NCBI GenBank assembly: GCA_938743325.2
Contig: OW568887.1
Span: 1 to 64,000 of the forward strand
DNA length: 64,000 bases
Reading direction: 5' to 3'
DNA from: Pycnococcus provasolii
Taxonomy: Eukaryota > Chlorophyta > Pseudoscourfieldiophyceae > Pseudoscourfieldiales > Pycnococcaceae
Part shown: positions 49,301 to 56,010 of the stretch, piece by piece
Layout of the letters: the number at the start of each line of letters is the position of its first letter
Numbering within the stretch: position 1 is the first letter of the stretch
Program-made: the position numbers and the translations under genes
Notes under the pieces: generated by a model
The model's database searches: none
Seen by the model: only the letters and a program-made list of their open reading frames with translations
Told to the model about the DNA's origin: nothing

Positions 49301-51074
49301 CAGTAGCGCTCAGAAGAAGAAGTTTGCGGAGCAGGCGAGGAATCTCCAGATTCAGCAGACGGCAACGACGCTTTTCACCGAGCCGCCGGTACCGGTTCCT
49401 GGCGAGAAGCTTCAGGTGTACTACAGGCCGGATAATACCCCTCTTCACGGAGCCACGGCGGTATTCATGCGCGGCGCGGCAAATCGCTGGAAGGGTGGTT
49501 CGCTGGGAACAGTCGAGATGACGCCTGGCACCAAGGAGACGAGCGGGTACTACACTTGCACCGTGGACATTCCCAACAACGCCTACGGCATCGATTTCGT
49601 CTTCCAGGATGGGCCGGGCCTAGAATCCGAACGCATTGACAACCGCGACTCGCTCGACTACCACATCGACGTTCCGAATGCGAACTACAAGGAGCCCCCA
49701 ATGCACATCGTTCACGTGGCTGTGGAGATGGCGCCAATCTGCAAAGTTGGCGGCCTCGGCGATGTCGTGACCAGCCTGGGACGTGCGGTGCAGGATCTCG
49801 GGCACCGCGTGGAGGTGGTTGTGCCCAAGTACGACGTCATGAAGTACGGCCTCATTGAAGATATGGTTGAGCTGGAGGGCTTTATGTGGGGCGGCACGTA
49901 TAACTCAGTTTCCTACGGCAAGGTTGAGAATCTCGACGTGTACTTCATCGGGCCGCAGAACGGATTCTTCGACTGCGGAATGATTTACGGTGCCGACTGG
50001 GAGCCGATGCCCATGACTGACCGCGAGCGCTTCGGCTTCTTCTCCAAGGCTGCGCTCGAGTGGATGCTGCAGTCTAAGCGCAATCCGGACATTATCCACT
50101 GCCATGACTGGTCGACGGGACCCACGGCGAAGAGCTTCTGGGAGGATTATCAGCCGTACGGGCTCAACAACCCGCGCATGGTATTCACGATCCACAACCT
50201 CAACTTCGGCGAGGAGGAAATTGAGGAGGCGATGACGTACACGCAGAAGGCTACGACGGTGAGCCCGACGTACGCGAGCGAGGTGTGGAATCATCCGAGC
50301 GTCTATCCAGCGCATGGGAAATTCTACGGAATTCGCAACGGCATTGACCCGGACATTTGGGATCCGCTGCACGACGAGTTCCTGAGCTTCCCGTACAGCG
50401 CGGAGAATGTCGTCGAGGGCAAGCAAAGGGCGAAGGAGCAGCTGTGCTCCCATCTCAACATGCCCATGACGGATCAGCCGGTTATCGGTATCGTGAGCCG
50501 CCTCACACAGCAGAAGGGAACGGAGCTGATGGAGCATGCCATCCGTGTTGCGCTCGGGCGAGGATGTCACGTGTGTCTTCTCGGGTCTACCTTCGACCCT
50601 GACATGCAGGAGAACTGGGATCAATTCAACAACGAGATGAAGCAGTTCAACCACAACGCGGTACGCATGGTTTTCAGCTACGACGAGCCGCTGAGCCACC
50701 TCATCTACGCGGGTGCCGACATGCTGCTGGTGCCGTCCATGTTCGAGCCTTGCGGCTTGTCGCAGCTCATCGCCATGAGATACGGCACGGTTCCGGTGGT
50801 GAGGCGAACGGGAGGATTGGCGGACACCGTCTTTGACATTGACCACGACAAGTTGCGCGCAGAGCATGAACTGATGCAAGTCAACGGATTCAGCTTCGAC
50901 GGTGCGGACGTGGAGGGCATCGAATACGCGCTGCATCGTGCGATTGACGCTTATCACAATGATCCGAAGTGGTGGTACGAAACGCTTTCGAAAGGTTGCA
51001 TGGATCAGGACTGGACGTGGGCTCGACCAGCCATGGACTACATTGAGATGTACCACTCAGCCCGCAAGAATTGA
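46329..51074 (+). CDS. SS3: Soluble starch synthase, SSIII type
   Basis: 1581 codons. It elongates alpha-1,4 glucan chains from ADP-glucose in the plastid. Transit-like N-terminus (MMHAKQVSASRVRGGPAAA). About 30-540 is low complexity with Pro stretches and a long Ala/Glu/Lys coiled coil. Three CBM53-type starch-binding domains: about 547-657 (LHMGYNQWRMDPH), about 728-957, and 1010-1117. The second is interrupted by about 110 residues of poly-Glu then Lys-Pro repeats (about 790-897). GT5 catalytic domain from about 1125 with KVGGLGD (Lys1139, ADP-glucose binding), IHCHDWSTG, SRLTQQKG and RTGGLADTVFD. Domain order matches plant SSIII. Convergent with the NEDD1-like gene (219 bp). Confidence 0.96.
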   Translation: MMHAKQVSASRVRGGPAAARPRTPTQRRNVRVSAGPPPPPTPGGGGPEVSVAVKASAAERLLAAERRLVELFEPNRAAPKASVVAKLRSEINMLREQAKVESAEAARKGAAGGGGAASPPDAEKKAGLYAGYMEELARLKAENDVLKDAAEQAYGVTSSGTEEKPQASPEPVAAAAAAASAPPKQPPTPSAPPPAPKAAVAAPPAPGPPAPGPPPPGPPPPGPPPPSPSPTSAPAPAPAAAAAATAPVEEEISAEELARLEEENRILRDRAQAIQVRSPQSEMPGASSKPQPPAPSAPKPAAAAAAPPAAPPAAPPTPAPPPPAPVAEKKSWEALAKQVEEDQEKKQAAANASVADALQTNMDNKKKATSSPPPPPPSSMKAPVNAEKAAMDKNKVEEEAKLAAAAAEDEEMRKLIEENRKLLELTKAGEARAAEKKKQEEEEAAKKAEEEAAMAALMSEQEKLAAKKKAMEDAVAKKKADEEAAAAAKAKKEADARAAAEAKEKQKLEMIAKAKATAKENRMRNHAEAVEKAKASLAAYVESPKLIMGHDNDLFFFVPEQPVAGTEVKILFNRAISSALATRPHIKLHMGYNQWRMDPHVVELTPTSLPKSDSADWWNATFEMPEQAFHMAYAFTDGDDVWQKRDDGMDFETNIASATDELEFNNMLLEKAMEEERLAKEMAAMDEAEKKAASRRTEEEEDRVQARRDVDGTGTECLARCEGSTTGGQAGVWHSNPANPMPGQDEVTIYYNVRSSGVLRDRETATLHCGTDVWANGQELVKVMQEMPKYIVGTDELAPEEEEEEEEEEEEIVEEEEEEEEEVPAAKADGGVVRDPAGKIVLIPGFTKDQLDLFTDDQLEMLAEKAEASVAEAPKATKKKKSKPKPKPKKKKPKPKPKPMEYQLPNGLSYPVNDGNRWFSATWKMVPEGAAVMNFVISDGNNCYENNGGRDFHVAVERDDKTIEELVEKRYQELRNERKEVQEEKKRRFEHSSAQKKKFAEQARNLQIQQTATTLFTEPPVPVPGEKLQVYYRPDNTPLHGATAVFMRGAANRWKGGSLGTVEMTPGTKETSGYYTCTVDIPNNAYGIDFVFQDGPGLESERIDNRDSLDYHIDVPNANYKEPPMHIVHVAVEMAPICKVGGLGDVVTSLGRAVQDLGHRVEVVVPKYDVMKYGLIEDMVELEGFMWGGTYNSVSYGKVENLDVYFIGPQNGFFDCGMIYGADWEPMPMTDRERFGFFSKAALEWMLQSKRNPDIIHCHDWSTGPTAKSFWEDYQPYGLNNPRMVFTIHNLNFGEEEIEEAMTYTQKATTVSPTYASEVWNHPSVYPAHGKFYGIRNGIDPDIWDPLHDEFLSFPYSAENVVEGKQRAKEQLCSHLNMPMTDQPVIGIVSRLTQQKGTELMEHAIRVALGRGCHVCLLGSTFDPDMQENWDQFNNEMKQFNHNAVRMVFSYDEPLSHLIYAGADMLLVPSMFEPCGLSQLIAMRYGTVPVVRRTGGLADTVFDIDHDKLRAEHELMQVNGFSFDGADVEGIEYALHRAIDAYHNDPKWWYETLSKGCMDQDWTWARPAMDYIEMYHSARKN

Positions 51075-51293
51075 AGAAAAAATAGAGCGGTTTTTTTTTG
51101 TTTCTTTTGGAAAATAAACCTGAAAGTAATAAAAAGTTTGATTGTTTTTGGCATAGAAAAATATATGTTTGGGAAGGTAATCCATGTTGATGCATGGTCG
51201 GGATGATGCAAAAGTAAAAGTAGTTTCTTACATTCCATTTACTGAATGAGCGAACTTTAGTTTTTTCCTTTTGGTTTTTTTGGAGGGGGAGAA

Positions 51294-52883
51294 TTACTGA
51301 GAAGTATGCAACGACGACGAGAGAGCGCGCACCTCCTGCCTCAACGTCTCCACCACATCCATGATCTCCATTTGGTGCCTGATCTGTGCGAGCTGCACCT
51401 CTCGGACTGCATCACGCACCGCGTCGCCCACGGCGTCATTCACAGCCTCACGTACGGCGTCGCTCACCACGTCTCTCATTGCGTCCATGTCGATCGTTGG
51501 TGGCGGCGGAGGTGGAGGTGCCGGTGTCGCGCGTGGCGGCGGTACGTTGGCAGGTGTCGACATCGTCTTCGCCGCCGCCGCCGGCGCCGAACGCGGAGGC
51601 GGAGGCGCAGGTGTGGTTTCCGCTAAGATCTCCGCCATCTCCTCCTCGAGCGACTTTTTCGCCTTGACAATACTGCTGAATGCCGAAGATGCCGGCGTTG
51701 TTGATGTTGTTGCTGCCTCCGCCTCTGCTCTTGATGCTGGTGCTGCCACTGCTGTTGATGCCGACGGTGGTGCCGCTGGCGTCGTCGTCGTTGTCGTCGT
51801 CCTCAAAGGCGTCGTCCTCGTCGCCTCCGAGGATGACGGTGCGGGAGAAGAGAGCACCTCAGCACCGCTAGCACCACGCGCTTGCCACGCGATAGAGACG
51901 ACCGGCTCGGCGTCACTGCCAGCCGCGAGCGTGCAGAGACTCACGTTTGGACGACGCACGTCGTAGATAATCGCGCTTCCCCCTCGCAGTCCCGCGGCAA
52001 CAAGGTTTCCGTCGCTGCTCAGGGCGCAGCAAAGCACCGCGTCGGGCAGGGACAGCTTCGTCGTCGCCGTCTTGACGGACGGGTCGAAGAACGTGACGCA
52101 CTTATCCGCGCCAGCCGTGCAGAGAACCCCGGCGTCGCTGGGGTGAAACGCCACCGCGGTGGCGCCACCGTCGTGCCACCTCCGAGCCTCGCAGACGGAC
52201 GTTCGCGAGGTTGCGTCCCAGATGCGTACCGTGCCGTCATCGTCCACGGATGCCAACCGCCCGTGCTCGAGGGGGGAGAAAGCGAGCGCATTCACCGCGG
52301 GCAAACTTGACGCCGAGACGCCCGTCGGTGTCAGCTCACCCACCCGAACGCCGCTCACCTGGCTGTGTAGAAGTATGGATCCAGACGAACCCGCGGAAGC
52401 AACGTGCGTGTCCCCGTGGCTGTACGCAACGGCGTACACGGGTGCCGTGTGCCCGACGAGAACCTTCGCGCAGACGCGCTTCTTGAGGTCCCAGACGAGC
52501 ACATCCGTCGACGCGCCGGCGGTGGCGACGTAGCGGCTTCCCTTGGAGAAGCAGAGCGCGTAGATGGCGTCCAGGCTACCACCTTGGGCAGCCGCCAGCG
52601 CCCCTCCCGACGGCGGTGATGACGACGACAACGAGGTTGACGACGTTTCCTCGGGAACGGATCCGATGATGGCCCCCGACGTGTGGTGCAGGATAACGTG
52701 CCCGTCAAGTCCCCCTGACGCGACGACCGCACCGGTGTGGTTCCAGGCGACGGAAGCGAGGCGTCTGGCGACGGGCGAGACCGTGGGCGAGAGTATGAGC
52801 GGGCTTGAGGAGACGCTCTGCCATATCTTCACGGACGCGCCGGACGCCGTCGCCAGCAGCGGGACGGACGAGGACGACGCCAT
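51294..52883 (-). CDS. NEDD1: NEDD1-like WD40 protein
   Basis: 529 codons from the Met at 52883; an in-frame Met further up (53054) is less likely. Residues about 1-310 form WD40 repeats (VASGGLDGHVILHH, VATAGASTDVLVWDL, VASAGSSGSILLH, LASVDDDGTVRIWD, LCTAGADKCVTFFD). A Ser/Thr/Ala/Pro linker follows. The C-terminus (about 455-529) is amphipathic helix (MRDVVSDAVREAVNDAVGDA) plus a coiled coil with LRQEVRAL, resembling the gamma-tubulin-binding C-terminus of NEDD1/GCP-WD. NEDD1 recruits the gamma-tubulin ring complex to spindles and centrosomes. The WD40 part is certain; the NEDD1 assignment rests on overall layout. Confidence 0.75.
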   Translation of the reverse strand: MASSSSVPLLATASGASVKIWQSVSSSPLILSPTVSPVARRLASVAWNHTGAVVASGGLDGHVILHHTSGAIIGSVPEETSSTSLSSSSPPSGGALAAAQGGSLDAIYALCFSKGSRYVATAGASTDVLVWDLKKRVCAKVLVGHTAPVYAVAYSHGDTHVASAGSSGSILLHSQVSGVRVGELTPTGVSASSLPAVNALAFSPLEHGRLASVDDDGTVRIWDATSRTSVCEARRWHDGGATAVAFHPSDAGVLCTAGADKCVTFFDPSVKTATTKLSLPDAVLCCALSSDGNLVAAGLRGGSAIIYDVRRPNVSLCTLAAGSDAEPVVSIAWQARGASGAEVLSSPAPSSSEATRTTPLRTTTTTTTPAAPPSASTAVAAPASRAEAEAATTSTTPASSAFSSIVKAKKSLEEEMAEILAETTPAPPPPRSAPAAAAKTMSTPANVPPPRATPAPPPPPPPTIDMDAMRDVVSDAVREAVNDAVGDAVRDAVREVQLAQIRHQMEIMDVVETLRQEVRALSSSLHTSQ

Positions 52884-53081
52884 GACGAAAAGTGGCGAGA
52901 GGGATACGAGAGGGAGGGAGGGAGGGGTCCCGGGGCGTTTGGGAATGGGCGCGAAATTGGGAATCAACTGGGGGTTTGTTTGGTTTTTTCCTCCACTACC
53001 ACGGTCAAAACCAGGCTGGCAAAACCCCGCATTGCACGCACCTTTAGATTCCACATGTCCCGTATCCTTTATATCTTTTTC

Positions 53082-55487
53082 TTACATGACCGTCCCAATG
53101 GCGCCGTCTGTGGAGTCGGCCAACTCAACCACGGTGTGCACCTTCTGCTCCTCAATCGCTGGGGCAAACTCGCAGTCGGGCCAGTCGTCCACGTTGAAGT
53201 AAACCACCGCGCTTCGGCAGGGAGAGTTGACGACCATCGTGCAAGGCCGATCGCCAACTTCCATCGGATAAGGCTCGGGGATCGTGAAGCGCTCGAACCA
53301 CGCGACGCGACCTTCGCCGCCAAACTTCCAGTCGTCCGCATCAAGTGCTGGCCAGTACTTGCCAGGCCGACCGACGCCAACCGTCAGCTCGTCGATGCTC
53401 TCGCTGGGATGGAAGTTGAACACCGCGACGAGCGGGCCGCGCTCCACCACAATCAACTTACGCTCGTCGTCCACCATCGACACGACGAAGTGGTTGCCAG
53501 CCTCGAGCACGTGAAAGATCTTCTCGAGCTTGAGCATCGCACGGTCGAACGCCTGCAGGTGGGTGTAGCGCAGGTGATCCATGTCCGCGAGGCTCCACTG
53601 CCGGCGGCACATGTCGTGGCTCCACTCGTTGCCCTCGCGAGGGAAGTCCACCCACTCCGGGTGCCCAAACTCGTTGCCCATGAACGTCAGGTATCCCTCT
53701 CCCCCGAAGAAGAACGTCATGAGACGCATCATCATGTGAAGGCTCATGCCACGGCGCACCACCGCCGTTGGCTCGCCCAACGCGGACATGCCGGTGTAGA
53801 TCTCAGGACCAAGAAGCCACATGAGCACCGTCTTGTCGCCAACGATGCTCTGATCGTGGCTCTCGACGTACGCGATCGTCTTCTCCATGGCGAAGCGGCG
53901 GTTGCACAGCGTGGCGACGAGATTCTGCATGCTCCAGTGCTCGTCGGGAACGTTCTCGAGCAGGTTAATGAACACGTCGGGGAGCCCCATCGCCAGCCGG
54001 TAGTCGAATCCAACGCCGCCATCCCTGACGGGACGGCACAGCGTGGGCATGCCGCTCACATCCTCCGCTATGCTGAGACTCGTGCTCGTGGCTGGGATCG
54101 ACGACCTGATGAGCTCGTTCGCGAGCATCAGGTACACGCACGCGTCGACGTCCGTGTCGGTGCCGAAGTACTCGTTGAAGTCGCCGCTGAAGCTGCGGTG
54201 AATGCCGTGGTGGTGGTACAGCATGCTCGTCACGCCGTCGAAGCGGAAGCCGTCAAAGTTAAACTCCTCGAGCCAGTAGCGCAGGTTCGAGAGAAGGTAG
54301 CGGCGCACCTCGTACGTGCCGTAGTTGTACAGCTTGCTGTCCCACAGCTTGTGGTACCCACGCTCGCCCATGTGGTAGTACGTCGACGCCGCGTCGCCCT
54401 GCCCCATCTCCATGCCCGCGATGCCGTCCACCTCATTGCTGCTAACGTGGCTGTGAACGACGTCCATGATCACGACCAGGCCGTGCGCGTGGCACGCGTC
54501 GACGAGGTACTTGAGGTCCTCCGGATTTCCCTGGCGGCTGCAAACGCCGAACGGGATCGTGACGTGGTACCCGAACGACGCGTAGTACGCGTGCTCCATC
54601 ACCGCCATCAGCTGCACGGTGTTGTACCCACCCGCGGCGATGCGAGGCACCACCGTGTCCGCAAACTCGCGGTACGTTCCGACGCGCGACTCCTCGGTGG
54701 CCATGCCAACGTGCGCCTCGTAAATTACAGGCGCGAAGGTGGCGGGAGCGGCTGGCCGTTGGTGCGCCCAGACGTGCCGTTCGTTCGCCGGAGGGTTCCA
54801 GAAGATGCCGTCGTACGTCGCGTCCATGCGTGCCTCGGCGACGGCGTACCTCGTCCACGCGGACAGGCGGTCGACCCATCCTCCGTGCGGCGCCTTGATG
54901 CGCACCTTGTACCTCGACCCGTGCTCGATGGTTCCCGGTGGCAAGTCGCACTCCCACACGCCGAAGTCTCCTTTCGTGAGCGGCGTGGCGTTCCCGTCCC
55001 AGCCGTTGAAGTCGCCGATGAGCTGCGCCTCCTGTGCCCACGGCATCCACTCTCGGAACGTCGCGCCGCCGTCAGGTTTGGGGATAAGTCCGTTGACTTG
55101 GTACGCCGACGCAAACTGCGCGAGTCCGCCTTCGTTCTGCTCGATTTCTCTTCTGAAGTTGACGTAGTTGTCCCACCGGTACTGGAGGTGTTCGGCGTGT
55201 CCCGCGAGCTCGTGGTCGAGGTCCAGCACGTTCGGCGTCGCAGGAGGCCCAGTTGCCTTCATGGCGCCGCCGCCCACGGGAAGCGGCTGCTGCGCCTCCG
55301 ACGGGGAGGACGCCGCGGCAGCAGCCGCTGCAGTAAGCCCCTGGATTCTGTCGCCGCCGCCGCTACTACGGAGTATCCGAGCAGGCGTGCGTATGCGTAT
55401 GCGTTGACGAGGACGAGGACGAGGACGAGGCAGTGCCGCAGACTGCTTGTGGTTGAGCTTATAGGGAGTGTGAGGTAGGGACGCCAT
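53082..55487 (-). CDS. SBE: Starch branching enzyme
   Basis: 801 codons from the Met at 55487 (MASLPHTPYKLNHKQSAALP), which begins an Arg/Ala/Pro-rich transit-like leader; an upstream Met at 55757 would add a hydrophobic extension and is less likely. It cuts alpha-1,4 chains and rejoins them by alpha-1,6 links. CBM48 at about 130-235 (FREWMPWAQEAQLIGDFNGW); GH13 from about 252 (VIYEAHVGMATEESRVGTY); catalytic signatures GFRFDGVTSM (Asp), SIAEDVSGMP (Glu) and YVESHDQS (Asp); NEFGHPEWVDFPREGN near 600; and a C-terminal all-beta domain. Complete and eukaryote-type (GBE/SBE). The stop is 199 bp from the NEDD1-like start. Head-to-head with the isoamylase-like gene. Confidence 0.96.
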   Translation of the reverse strand: MASLPHTPYKLNHKQSAALPRPRPRPRQRIRIRTPARILRSSGGGDRIQGLTAAAAAAASSPSEAQQPLPVGGGAMKATGPPATPNVLDLDHELAGHAEHLQYRWDNYVNFRREIEQNEGGLAQFASAYQVNGLIPKPDGGATFREWMPWAQEAQLIGDFNGWDGNATPLTKGDFGVWECDLPPGTIEHGSRYKVRIKAPHGGWVDRLSAWTRYAVAEARMDATYDGIFWNPPANERHVWAHQRPAAPATFAPVIYEAHVGMATEESRVGTYREFADTVVPRIAAGGYNTVQLMAVMEHAYYASFGYHVTIPFGVCSRQGNPEDLKYLVDACHAHGLVVIMDVVHSHVSSNEVDGIAGMEMGQGDAASTYYHMGERGYHKLWDSKLYNYGTYEVRRYLLSNLRYWLEEFNFDGFRFDGVTSMLYHHHGIHRSFSGDFNEYFGTDTDVDACVYLMLANELIRSSIPATSTSLSIAEDVSGMPTLCRPVRDGGVGFDYRLAMGLPDVFINLLENVPDEHWSMQNLVATLCNRRFAMEKTIAYVESHDQSIVGDKTVLMWLLGPEIYTGMSALGEPTAVVRRGMSLHMMMRLMTFFFGGEGYLTFMGNEFGHPEWVDFPREGNEWSHDMCRRQWSLADMDHLRYTHLQAFDRAMLKLEKIFHVLEAGNHFVVSMVDDERKLIVVERGPLVAVFNFHPSESIDELTVGVGRPGKYWPALDADDWKFGGEGRVAWFERFTIPEPYPMEVGDRPCTMVVNSPCRSAVVYFNVDDWPDCEFAPAIEEQKVHTVVELADSTDGAIGTVM

Positions 55488-56010
55488 GGACCATAAGAAA
55501 CCACCAAGACCACGACGCACGACGAGGGGGAAAAACCAAACGGACGGAGGGTTTGGAAATGAATGAAGAAAGAAAGAAAGGGAAGGAAATCGACACGGTG
55601 GCAGCACGCACAGGATAAGGTAGGGTAGGAAAAAGGGCAGGAAAAACTTCCTCCCCCCACCTCCCCTGGCTTTTACTTTTCGGGACAAAGGGGATACAGA
55701 CTTGAATGAATAGACGACGGATGAGTTCCATGACTGCACATGAGCACTGCACTGCAAGGTACCCCTAACCCCTAACCTAAACCCCTAACCACCTACTAGC
55801 CGCCAAAACCTCTCCCCAACCCCGAACTCCAAGGTTCGAGGTCGAGGTAGAGAGTCGAGGTCGGTAGATTTGTTCCCCGCTGTTCTGTTCGTTGGCAGAA
55901 GATCTTCTTCGCGCCCGTTGAACCCAACCGTCCCCGTTCCCTATTCAGGCATCTATCAGGGATCGGAATCACGCGCTCAAGCCTACGTCCCATCGCACAA
56001 AGTGTTTCTG
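55488..56010. promoter_or_regulatory. Divergent promoter region, branching enzyme / isoamylase-like gene
   Basis: 523 bp between two starch-gene start codons, so shared control is plausible. Short CCCCTAACC repeats occur at 55761-55792. No specific site assigned. Confidence 0.5.

Noticed and set aside
52980-55478. An 832-codon plus-strand frame
   Set aside because: It is the antisense of the branching enzyme; it is His/Val/Arg-rich with no domain, while the minus strand has full GH13 signatures.
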